Positions 1 through 5,486 of a stretch of DNA of 5,784 nucleotides are shown one piece after another. Source of the DNA: an uncultured Methanomicrobiales archaeon. GTDB taxonomy: Archaea > Thermoplasmatota > Thermoplasmata > Methanomassiliicoccales > Methanomethylophilaceae. The notes under the pieces were generated by a model. That model was given only the letters and a program-made list of their open reading frames with translations. It searched no databases and had not been told where the DNA came from. The stretch covers positions 1-5,784 of the forward strand of contig CAMMYR010000048.1 of assembly GCA_946528255.1 (NCBI GenBank). The letters run 5' to 3'. Made by a program: the position numbers and the translations under genes. Position 1 is the first letter of the stretch; every line of letters starts with the position of its first letter.

Positions 1-38
1 TGGATACTTCTATTACCGCGCACGGCATCCGCAGATGC

Positions 39-458
39 ATGGAGAAGCAGAACGTCGTCACCGACGAGCGCATCGACAGGTACCTGGACATCACCCGCAG
101 GGCCCTGGACAAGATCAGGATAGCCGCGCCGGAGAAGTCCTACAACCGCAGGCTGGCGGACAGCTTCATGGAGATGGCGGTATCGTATTACAACGATGCG
201 AAGCACTTCAAGGAGTCCGGGGACATCGTCACCGCATTCGCGGCTATAAACTACGCCCACGGATGGCTTGACTGCGGCGCCCGCATCGGTTTGTTCGATG
301 TCGAGGGGGATGATGTGCTGTTCACGCTCTTCGAGCGACTTTGGTGGAACGGTTTTCGCTCCAGCAGCCAATCCTCCAGGTTCCTGATCTCTATTCCGTT
401 GTCGGATCCCAGTCCGATCCTGTCATCGTCAGGATTGTCTTGGGGAAGTTGTCCCTGA
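39..458 (+). CDS. DUF357 family archaeal protein with aberrant C-terminal extension
   Basis: This is a small helical protein of the archaeal DUF357 family, whose function is unknown. Residues about 8-98 carry the family pattern: a first helix (RIDRYLDITRRALDKI), a second with YNRRLADSFMEMAVSYYNDA, and the ending AINYAHGWLDCGARIGLFDV. Family members are usually about 90 residues. Here the frame continues for about 40 more residues (100-139), rich in Ser, Pro and Trp, with no family character. That tail is the antisense of a DUF4143 ATPase remnant, so the original stop codon was probably lost at a junction near base 335-345. ATG at 39 fits the family N-terminus, but no Shine-Dalgarno site precedes it and the same frame is open to the window edge, so an upstream or coupled start is possible. 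The family call is fairly secure; whether the tailed protein is functional is unknown. Confidence 0.8.
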   Translation: MEKQNVVTDERIDRYLDITRRALDKIRIAAPEKSYNRRLADSFMEMAVSYYNDAKHFKESGDIVTAFAAINYAHGWLDCGARIGLFDVEGDDVLFTLFERLWWNGFRSSSQSSRFLISIPLSDPSPILSSSGLSWGSCP

Positions 459-477
459 TCCCGTTGAGGGGCCTCTT
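347..477 (-). pseudogene. Frameshifted C-terminal remnant of a DUF4143-type AAA ATPase
   Basis: Read on the - strand, bases 477-424 give KRPLNGIRDNFPKTILTM. After a one-base shift, bases 421-359 give RIGLG followed by SDNGIEIRNLEDWLLE. Joined, these match the way DUF4143 AAA-family ATPases end: a DNYPK-type motif, a TMD-type turn, then an NGI..xNxxDWLL terminal strand and helix. The shift lies at 424-421, where one missing base would restore an Asp codon (TMDR), as expected for the family. A TGA stop (478-480) precedes the fragment, and no family-like stop follows DWLLE, because the frame runs on into the antisense of the DUF357 gene. Only about 40 of some 400 residues remain, so this is a dead fragment. 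Such ATPases are common accessory genes of unclear role in archaea and anaerobic bacteria. The family match is from memory of its C-terminal pattern. Confidence 0.65.
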
Positions 478-584
478 TCAGACAATTCTAATCGCAATTA
501 GAAATTATCTTAGCATGGATGAAAACTCGGATGTACGTTTCCGATATACGTGCCAGCAATGTACGAATTGGAAGGAAGAATGGT
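459..584. other. Short AT-rich intergenic stretch without a gene
   Basis: This segment separates the DUF357 stop from the terminator hairpin. It holds the upstream end of the ATPase remnant (to about 477), the inverted repeat at 486-503, and low-GC DNA with no start codon supported by a ribosome binding site. The open frame crossing 341-586 on the + strand has no recognisable protein character. I see no RNA gene here. Confidence 0.5.
486..503. repeat. Perfect 7-bp AT-rich inverted repeat
   Basis: TTCTAAT (486-492) and ATTAGAA (497-503) form a perfect inverted repeat around the 4-base spacer CGCA. It lies in AT-rich noncoding DNA just outside the ATPase remnant. It could be an operator or a scar of the remnant's former promoter. 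No gene start uses it now. Confidence 0.45.
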
Positions 585-613
585 AAAAGTCCCCGCGGGC
601 GAGCCCGCAGGGG
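585..613 (-). terminator. GC-rich hairpin terminator after the small membrane protein gene
   Basis: CCCC (591-594) plus GCGGGC (595-600) pair with GCCCGC (603-608) plus GGGG (610-613), leaving one bulged A at 609 and a minimal GA turn. On the - strand the hairpin starts 9 bases after the TGA stop at 622 and is followed by a short T run (CTTTT, 589-585). Position and shape suit a transcription end for the symporter/small membrane protein pair. Archaeal termination depends mainly on the T run, so the hairpin may serve more for RNA stability. Confidence 0.65.
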
Positions 614-621
614 TTGTGGTT

Positions 622-981
622 TCACTCGTATTTGTCGATCTTCTCGCCGGTCTCCTTGGCGTCCCTCCTATCTATGAGGTAGAACGCCGCGATGGCGAAG
701 GGTACCCCGGCGAAGATCATGATCAGCTCCAAGGTCTCGTGGCCTCTGAAGGCCATCGCACCGGCCGTGATCCCGATGCATCCGCCGAACACGGCGAGCA
801 CGTAGGTGAGCCTGTTCTTATCCTCCACAAGGCAGAATCCGCCTGCGAGGTAGAACATCAGGGAGACCCCGATATAGTAGGGATACGTCATGTCGCCACT
901 GTATCCCATCACCCATGCGATGAAAAGGAATATGCATCCGATAGCCGCGAGGACTATGGGGACGTGGAATCTCTGCTCCAT
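622..981 (-). CDS. Small four-helix membrane protein, function unknown
   Basis: This 119-residue hydrophobic protein has four likely membrane helices: about residues 7-26 (PIVLAAIGCIFLFIAWVMGY), 34-52, 58-78 (glycine-rich, VFGGCIGITAGA) and 83-103. A short charged tail follows (DRRDAKETGEKIDKYE). There is no signal peptide cleavage site and no motif I can tie to a known family. The start is well supported: the Shine-Dalgarno sequence GGAGTGAT (985-992) lies 3 bases before the ATG and overlaps the TGA stop of the upstream symporter gene, so the two are almost certainly co-transcribed and translationally coupled. The pairing suggests an accessory or stabilising role for the symporter, but that is inference. 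A strong hairpin ends the unit just downstream. Confidence 0.85.
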   Translation of the reverse strand: MEQRFHVPIVLAAIGCIFLFIAWVMGYSGDMTYPYYIGVSLMFYLAGGFCLVEDKNRLTYVLAVFGGCIGITAGAMAFRGHETLELIMIFAGVPFAIAAFYLIDRRDAKETGEKIDKYE

Positions 982-985
982 GGTA

Positions 986-2425
986 TCACTCCCACTCCGT
1001 CACGCCGGTGCTGTCGCTGAGGGCGTCCTTGTGGAACACAGGTTCCTCCACTCCTTCCTTCTTCTGCCTGCGGTAGTCGCGGTAGCATTCGAACACCTTC
1101 CTGCTCAGCATGGCGACTACTAGCATGTTGACCGCACCCATGACCGCCATGAATGTGTCCGAGATGCTGTCCATGAGCGCCATGTTGGCGGTGTAGGCCG
1201 CGATGAAGGCCACGGCGATGACCAGTATGCGTATCGCCAGGATGGGGGCCTTCTTGTCCCTCACGAATCTGGCGTTGGCCTCCGACATGGTGTAGTATCC
1301 GACCAGCGACGTGAAAGCGAACACGAACATGAATACCGCGATCAGGTAGGGCGCGATATCGCCTATGGCGGTGCTGGATACGATGGACTGGACCAGCGGG
1401 GCGCCCCTCTGGCCGAAGGCCATGATGTCCTCGAAGCTGCCGTAGGAGAGGACGACGAGGGCGGTGATGGTACAGATGAGGAGGGTATCGACCAGAACGC
1501 CGAATCCCTGTATCAGGCCCTGCTTCACCGGGTGCTTGACATCCGCGGTTGCGGCGACGTTGGCGACGGAACCCAGACCGGCCTCGTTGGAGAAGACCCC
1601 TCTCTTCAGACCGACCATGATGATGGTACCGATGGCACCTCCGAGGAGGCTCGGGAGGCTGAAGGCGTATTTGAAGATCATAACGAAGGCGTTGGCGACG
1701 CCGCCGATGTTCAGGCATATGGCGATAACCGCGAACACGATCCACGCGAGGGCCATGATGGGGACGACCTTGGCCGAGAACTTCCCTGCCATCTTTACGC
1801 CGCTGAAGATGATGGCGGCGGCGAGGCCGGCGATGATCAGGGCGAACACGATGTTGTTGCCCTCGAAGTCGAATGCGCTGTTGAGCGCGGAGGAGGCGTT
1901 GGCGGCCTGGACCGCGACGAACCCTATCCCGAATGTGAAGACGATGAGGATCGCGAGGACGACGCCCATGGTCCTGCTCCCGAGCCCCTTGTACGCGTAG
2001 TACGCGGGGCCTCCGTGGAATCCGCCATCGCTCTTCTTCTCCTTGTAAATCTGGGCGAGTGTGGACTCCATGAAGCTGGACGCGGCCCCGATGATCGCGA
2101 ATATCCACATCCAGAAGACCGCACCGGGCCCTCCGGTGACTATCGCCGTGGCGACTCCCGCTATGTTTCCCACTCCTATGCGGGCGCCCATGCCTACGCA
2201 GAACGCCTCGAAGCTGCTCAGTCTCTGGTTCTGTTTATCGCCGTTCACATCAGAGGTGGCAAGCTTCGCGGACTCCCTGATCTTCGTGAGCTGGACTCCC
2301 CTCAGCTTGATGGTGAATGCGATACCCAGGCCGATGACGAAGACGAAGGCGATATGCCAAATCAACGTGTTGGCCGGGTCAACGAACTCCAGTATCTTAT
2401 CCTGTATGTCGTCGAATTCTGACAT
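986..2425 (-). CDS. Sodium:alanine/glycine symporter, AGCS family
   Basis: This 479-residue inner-membrane transporter of the alanine-or-glycine:cation symporter family (LeuT fold) imports small neutral amino acids, usually with Na+. Family hallmarks are in order: GARIGVGNIAGVATAI (80-95), GGPGAVFWMW (98-107) and SFMESTLAQIYKEK (117-130) in the first core helices, GGFHGGPAYY (134-143), KRGVFSNEAGLGS (274-286), HPVKQG (298-303), and a basic cytoplasmic tail (CYRDYRRQKKEG) ending in acidic residues. The methanogen homologue MmAgcS from Methanococcus maripaludis transports alanine. The start chosen is the ATG at 2425, because GGAGTGAT (2429-2436) lies 3 bases upstream; an in-frame ATG 13 codons earlier lacks such a site and would add RWSATAATRSDK, not family-like. 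Length is normal and no key motif is missing. Alanine versus glycine as substrate cannot be told from sequence alone. It is followed, 4 bases on, by a small membrane protein gene. Confidence 0.95.
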   Translation of the reverse strand: MSEFDDIQDKILEFVDPANTLIWHIAFVFVIGLGIAFTIKLRGVQLTKIRESAKLATSDVNGDKQNQRLSSFEAFCVGMGARIGVGNIAGVATAIVTGGPGAVFWMWIFAIIGAASSFMESTLAQIYKEKKSDGGFHGGPAYYAYKGLGSRTMGVVLAILIVFTFGIGFVAVQAANASSALNSAFDFEGNNIVFALIIAGLAAAIIFSGVKMAGKFSAKVVPIMALAWIVFAVIAICLNIGGVANAFVMIFKYAFSLPSLLGGAIGTIIMVGLKRGVFSNEAGLGSVANVAATADVKHPVKQGLIQGFGVLVDTLLICTITALVVLSYGSFEDIMAFGQRGAPLVQSIVSSTAIGDIAPYLIAVFMFVFAFTSLVGYYTMSEANARFVRDKKAPILAIRILVIAVAFIAAYTANMALMDSISDTFMAVMGAVNMLVVAMLSRKVFECYRDYRRQKKEGVEEPVFHKDALSDSTGVTEWE

Positions 2426-2428
2426 CTT

Positions 2429-2436
2429 ATCACTCC
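2429..2436 (-). promoter_or_regulatory. Shine-Dalgarno site fixing the symporter start
   Basis: GGAGTGAT on the - strand ends 3 bases before the ATG at 2425. The same octamer precedes the small membrane protein gene (985-992), and a looser form, GGATGAT, precedes the proline gene (4997-5003). The shared form suits an archaeal 16S rRNA 3' end and decides against the longer symporter start. Confidence 0.7.
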
Positions 2437-2465
2437 GCGTTGCCGCGGTTGCGGACCATCTCATG

Positions 2466-2483
2466 AGGCCCGATTTGGGGCCT
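2466..2483. repeat. 6-bp inverted repeat between symporter TATA box and gene
   Basis: AGGCCC (2466-2471) and GGGCCT (2478-2483) pair around a 6-base spacer. On the - strand it lies between the proposed TATA box and the predicted transcription start of the symporter. It could be an operator, or a weak hairpin at the end of the proline gene transcript; it is not followed by a T run, which argues against a terminator. Confidence 0.35.
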
Positions 2484-2486
2484 TTA

Positions 2487-2494
2487 CATATTTA
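2487..2494 (-). promoter_or_regulatory. Putative TATA box of the symporter gene pair
   Basis: The - strand reads TAAATATG, close to the archaeal TATA consensus, about 62 bases before the symporter ATG. A start site about 25 bases on (near 2464) would leave a leader of about 40 bases carrying the Shine-Dalgarno site. The TAA stop codon of the proline gene (2492-2494) is the first three bases of this box. I see no clear purine-rich BRE upstream, so read-through from the proline gene remains possible. Confidence 0.4.
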
Positions 2495-4993
2495 GGAGTA
2501 ATAAAAGGATAGGTCGGATTCGAGGGCGGAATCCGTAGGAAAACTGCGGGAATCGCAGATTCCTCGGAGGAGCGCTATGTTCTCCGAAATCACCGCATCG
2601 TCATGCGTCCGGTGACCCAGTATCTTCTCGATGTCCCCGCTGTGCCTGCCGGCTATGGCCTTCAGGTCCTCGGAGGAGTAGCTGACGATGCCCTTGGCGA
2701 TGGCCCTGCCCTCGCAGAGGATGTCCACGACGTCGCCCTTGGCGAATGTGCCAGACACCTCCTTTATCCCCACGGGGAGCAGGGATTTGTGGCTGTTGAT
2801 CGCCTTCTCGGCCCCCAGATCGACGGTGATGGATCCCGAAGCATGGGCGGCCTTTATCCAGCGCCTCTTCTTGGAGATCTCGGTCCCGGATACGAACAGG
2901 GTCCCGATATCCCGGCCGGTGGCCGCCTTCAGTACCGCACCCTCCGCGGAGCTTGCCGCGATGACCATGTCGCAACCCGAATCGTTGCATATCCTGGCGG
3001 CGGCGATCTTGGTCTTCATGCCGCCGGTGCCCACGGAGGATCCGACGTCCCCTGCGAAGGATGCTACCGAATCGATGTCCGTGACCAGGGGCACCAGCTT
3101 GGCGTTGGCGTTCCTCCTGGGGTCGGAATCGTACAGCCCGTCGATGTCCGACAGGATGACCAGCATATCCGCATCCGTCCTGCTGGCTATTATCGCGGAC
3201 AGCGTATCGTTATCGCCGAATCTTATCTCCTGGGTCCTTATGGCGTCGTTCTCGTTGAATATGGGGACCACGCCGTGCTCCAGGAGGGAGTTGACCGTGT
3301 TGTGCAGGTTGATGACGCTCTCCCTGTCCGAGTACGTATCCATGGTCAGCAGGATCTGCCCCACGGTCATCCCGAACCTCTGGAAGCTGTCGCCCCACTC
3401 CTTCATCAGGATGCCCTGGCCGACGGATGCGGCCGCCTGGCGTATGGGGATTTCGTTGGGCTTGGGGACCACGTCCATGGCCTTCAGGCCCAGCGCGATG
3501 GCTCCGGAGGAGACTATGAGCACCTCCTTCCCGGAGTCCCTCAGTGCCTTCACCTGCTCCGCTATGGAGTCCATGAAGTCCCTGGACACCCTGGATCCGT
3601 TCCTCATGATGGACGAGGAGCCGATCTTGACGACGACCCTGTCCGGTTCGGATGTGAGGCCCTGGCGCATTCGGCGGCCTCCGAAGGGGTATTTGGAATC
3701 CGATGGGACGTGGGTGAACGCCTTGGCACCGGGGCCGACGTAGTCCTTCACCACCTGGCCGTTCCCGACCAGGACGTACTTGTAGATCATCAGGCCCTCC
3801 ATGCCGACGGGACCGCGGGCGTGGATCTTATTGGTGCTTATCCCCACCTCGGCGCCCTTGCCGTACCTGTATCCGTCGGCGAAGCGGGTGGAGGCGTTGA
3901 CATAGACCCCTGCGGAGTCCACCAGGGCGGCGAATTCCGCCGCCTTTCCCATGTCTCTGGTGACGATCATATCGGTGTGATGGGAGCCGTGCTCGTTGAT
4001 GAACGCGGCGGCATCGCGGACGGAGTCCACCAGGCGCACCGAGATTATCAGATCCCCGTACTCGGTGTCCCAGTCCTCATCCGTGGCGGGGGCGCATCCG
4101 ATGATCCTGACGACCTCGTCGCTCCCCCTGATCTCCACGTTCTTGGCCCTCAGGGCCTCCGCGACCTTCGGGAGGAAATCCTCCGCTATCCCGCGGTCGA
4201 CCAAGAGGGTCTCGGCGGCGTTGCAGACCGCGGGATACTGGGTCTTCGAATCCACGGTGAGGTCCACGGCCATGCGCTGATCCGCGGAGGATTCCACGTA
4301 CACGTGGCAGATCCCGGCGGCGTGGCCCAGGACGGGGATCCTGGTGTTGGATTGGATGTATTGGACGAATTGGTTGGATCCGCGGGGGATGAGCAGGTCT
4401 ATGTAAGCGTCGAGCTCCAGTATTGCGGCGATATCCTCCCTCGACTCCATGAGCACGAAGGCATCGGCGGGGATCCCGGCGGATGCCGCGGCATCCCTGA
4501 GGATGTCGAACAGGGCGCGTATCGATTCCGAAGCCTCCCTTCCGCCTTTGAATGCCACGGAGTTGCCGGACTTGAGGCACAGGGACATGATCTGCGGGAC
4601 CACGTCCGGGCGGGACTCGAATATCACGCCGAGCATGCCGATGGGACAGCGCATCTGGTACAGTACCAGCCCCTCGTCCAGCTCCAGGGCGGACATCTGC
4701 TCCCCGACGGGGTCGGCGAGGCCGATGACATCCCTGATGCCGGAGATCATGCCGTCTATCTTGGAATCGTCTATCTTCAAGCGTTTCAGCATGGACTGGG
4801 AGATCTCCCCGGCGGCGAGCATCCTCTCGCCCTCGGCCATGTCCCTGGCGTTGGCCTCCAGGACGGAGGCCCTGCGCGAGTCAAGAGCAGCCGCCATCGC
4901 CTCCAGGGCCGCATCCTTCGTTGCCGTCGGCAGGGATGCCATGGCGATGGAGGCCTTCTTCGCGCGCTTGATCTCGGGGACTATGTCCGACAT
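2492..4993 (-). CDS. ProA-ProB fusion: gamma-glutamyl phosphate reductase / glutamate 5-kinase
   Basis: This 833-residue cytosolic enzyme carries both steps from glutamate to glutamate-5-semialdehyde in proline synthesis. Residues 1-430 are ProA (NADPH-dependent gamma-glutamyl phosphate reductase): PIGMLGVIFESRP (117-129), IPRGSNQF (202-209), catalytic Cys257 in YPAVCNAAETLL, NEHGSHHTDMI (333-343) and NKIHARGPVG (388-397), then the long archaeal/fungal-type C-terminus DYVGPGAKAFTH. Residues about 442-833 are ProB (glutamate 5-kinase): VVVKIGSSS with Lys456, VSSGAIALG (494-502), NEND with Asp583, GDND with Asn595, LSDIDGLYDSDP (614-625) and GTGGMKTK (655-662), followed by a PUA domain (about 720-800). 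Both halves look full length with catalytic residues present. The order is opposite to plant and animal P5CS, which is kinase first. A GGATGAT site and a TATA box precede ATG 4993. No proC is visible in the window. Confidence 0.95.
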   Translation of the reverse strand: MSDIVPEIKRAKKASIAMASLPTATKDAALEAMAAALDSRRASVLEANARDMAEGERMLAAGEISQSMLKRLKIDDSKIDGMISGIRDVIGLADPVGEQMSALELDEGLVLYQMRCPIGMLGVIFESRPDVVPQIMSLCLKSGNSVAFKGGREASESIRALFDILRDAAASAGIPADAFVLMESREDIAAILELDAYIDLLIPRGSNQFVQYIQSNTRIPVLGHAAGICHVYVESSADQRMAVDLTVDSKTQYPAVCNAAETLLVDRGIAEDFLPKVAEALRAKNVEIRGSDEVVRIIGCAPATDEDWDTEYGDLIISVRLVDSVRDAAAFINEHGSHHTDMIVTRDMGKAAEFAALVDSAGVYVNASTRFADGYRYGKGAEVGISTNKIHARGPVGMEGLMIYKYVLVGNGQVVKDYVGPGAKAFTHVPSDSKYPFGGRRMRQGLTSEPDRVVVKIGSSSIMRNGSRVSRDFMDSIAEQVKALRDSGKEVLIVSSGAIALGLKAMDVVPKPNEIPIRQAAASVGQGILMKEWGDSFQRFGMTVGQILLTMDTYSDRESVINLHNTVNSLLEHGVVPIFNENDAIRTQEIRFGDNDTLSAIIASRTDADMLVILSDIDGLYDSDPRRNANAKLVPLVTDIDSVASFAGDVGSSVGTGGMKTKIAAARICNDSGCDMVIAASSAEGAVLKAATGRDIGTLFVSGTEISKKRRWIKAAHASGSITVDLGAEKAINSHKSLLPVGIKEVSGTFAKGDVVDILCEGRAIAKGIVSYSSEDLKAIAGRHSGDIEKILGHRTHDDAVISENIALLRGICDSRSFPTDSALESDLSFYYS
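3668..3682 (-). promoter_or_regulatory. Internal Shine-Dalgarno and ATG at the ProA/ProB joint
   Basis: On the - strand GGAGG (3682-3678) is followed after 7 bases by an in-frame ATG (3670-3668), codon 442 of the fusion. It falls in the linker between the two enzyme domains, 9 residues before the kinase begins (DRVVVKIG), which is where a stand-alone ProB would start. Initiation here would give a free 392-residue glutamate kinase with its PUA domain. Whether it is used is unknown; the bases also encode the linker residues FGGRRM. Confidence 0.5.
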
Positions 4994-5016
4994 GTTATCA
5001 TCCGCCCATCGTGCGC

Positions 5017-5035
5017 ATGCGTTATAATTATGCGT
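5017..5035 (-). promoter_or_regulatory. TATA box of the ProA-ProB gene flanked by a direct repeat
   Basis: The - strand reads ACGCAT-AATTATA-ACGCAT. The central TTATAA (5027-5022) is a plausible TATA box; a start site about 25 bases on (near 5000) gives a leader of under 10 bases before ATG 4993, containing part of GGATGAT. The two ACGCAT copies (5030-5035 and 5017-5022), 13 bases apart, bracket the box and could bind a regulator that competes with TBP. Confidence 0.45.
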
Positions 5036-5090
5036 ATGGCCGCCTCCGACCGCGGATATCCTAGGGATGATCCATCACAAGGCATTACGG

Positions 5091-5097
5091 TTAAATA
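5091..5097 (+). promoter_or_regulatory. TATA box of the tRNA-Ser gene
   Basis: TTAAATA is centred 28 bases before the first base of the mature tRNA, the usual archaeal distance if transcription starts a few bases upstream of the mature 5' end. It lies in the divergent region shared with the proline gene promoter. Confidence 0.65.
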
Positions 5098-5121
5098 CGG
5101 CTACAAAATCGGGTGGGATAA

Positions 5122-5207
5122 GCCGAGATAGCCAAGCCCGGTATGGCGGCGGTCTCGAAAACCGCTGGACCTTGTCCTCGGGAGTTCGAATCTCTCTCTC
5201 GGCGCCA
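5122..5207 (+). tRNA. tRNA-Ser (anticodon CGA), CCA encoded
   Basis: A complete class II tRNA, decoding UCG. The acceptor stem GCCGAGA (5122-5128) pairs with TCTCGGC (5197-5203), followed by discriminator G5204 and an encoded CCA (5205-5207). The D stem is GCC(A)/(T)GGC (5131-5134 with 5144-5147). The anticodon stem GCGGT (5149-5153) pairs with ACCGC (5161-5165) around the loop CTCGAAA, placing anticodon CGA at 5156-5158. The long variable arm, diagnostic of Ser/Leu/Tyr-type tRNAs, is GGAC (5167-5170) with GTCC (5174-5177). The T stem GGGAG/CTCTC (one G-U pair) closes loop TTCGAAT. G as discriminator agrees with serine rather than leucine. No intron is present. Confidence 0.97.
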
Positions 5208-5227
5208 TCTTTACCTTCTGGCTACCC

Positions 5228-5270
5228 TCATGGCGGAGGTACGTCCGCACCATCGAGTTCGAATCTCCCG
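5228..5270 (+). pseudogene. Degenerate tRNA-Ser-like remnant
   Basis: The stretch GAGTTCGAATCTC (5255-5267) repeats 13 bases of the T arm of the intact tRNA-Ser (5182-5194) exactly. About 25 bases earlier ATGGCGGAGGT (5230-5240) matches the intact gene's D-stem/anticodon-stem run ATGGCGGCGGT with one change. Between them the anticodon loop and most of the variable arm are missing or rearranged, and no acceptor stem or CCA follows. A local hairpin GCGGA/TCCGC is present but not tRNA-like. It is best read as a decayed partial tRNA copy or an integration-site scar; it is not a working tRNA. Confidence 0.45.
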
Positions 5271-5442
5271 CGAACAAAACGTAGTAGAAATCCGATTTCA
5301 AATGCTCTTGAGTTACTCCGAAAGCCCTGAGGATCGCTTGATTCATAAGGATGAAATTGGAACGGATGAACCCCGTATCCGCCATCCCTCTCACGGTAAG
5401 TGTCTATTTTTGTATCGCATCAGATATGAATTCCGTTGCTTT

Positions 5443-5455
5443 GCCATCAGATGGC
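5443..5455. repeat. Small hairpin downstream of the right-edge gene
   Basis: GCCAT (5443-5447) and ATGGC (5451-5455) pair around CAG, flanked by direct repeats GCTTTGCC (5438-5445 and 5454-5461). CATCAGAT also recurs at 5418-5425 and 5445-5452. It lies about 30 bases after the - strand stop at 5487 and may mark the transcript end, though no T run follows on that strand. Confidence 0.35.
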
Positions 5456-5486
5456 TTTGCCGAAAGATGGGCATATCTATGGTTTG

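Larger units (their letters stand above)
5208..5486. other. Gene-free AT-richer flank after tRNA-Ser
   Basis: The stretch contains the tRNA-like remnant (5228-5270), a short T run (5406-5411), two GCTTTGCC direct repeats (5438-5445 and 5454-5461) and a GCCAT/ATGGC hairpin (5443-5455). Frames open across it on both strands overlap the tRNA and have no ribosome binding site or family character. No further RNA gene is recognisable. Confidence 0.5.

Noticed and set aside
1..38. Possible end of an upstream gene
   Set aside because: Only 38 bases are visible and all three + strand frames are open, so no coding claim can be supported.
341..586. 81-codon + strand open frame after the DUF357 domain
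   Set aside because: It uses a TTG start without a ribosome binding site, has no recognisable protein character, and covers the - strand ATPase remnant, inverted repeat and intergenic DNA.
954..2108. 384-codon - strand open frame overlapping the symporter
   Set aside because: It is an Arg/His/Gly-rich out-of-frame shadow of the AGCS gene, whose real frame has clear membrane helices and signature motifs.
2426..2464. Longer symporter N-terminus starting at 2464
   Set aside because: It adds 12 residues plus Met not typical of the family, has no Shine-Dalgarno site, and would place the start at the predicted transcription start. The ATG at 2425 has GGAGTGAT at good spacing.
2603..5131. 842-codon + strand open frame opposite the ProA-ProB gene
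   Set aside because: It is the antisense shadow of a GC-rich coding region. The translation is Gly/His/Asp-rich with no family pattern, while the - strand frame has every ProA and ProB motif.
5232..5247. GCGGA/TCCGC hairpin as a terminator for the tRNA
   Set aside because: A 5-bp stem with no following T run. It is more simply explained as part of the degenerate tRNA-like copy.
5101..5394. 97-codon - strand open frame overlapping the tRNA-Ser
   Set aside because: Its C-terminal part (RERFELPRTRSSGF...HTGLGYLG) is the typical spurious antisense translation of a serine tRNA, and its GDSNS stretch is antisense to the tRNA remnant. No ribosome binding site supports it.
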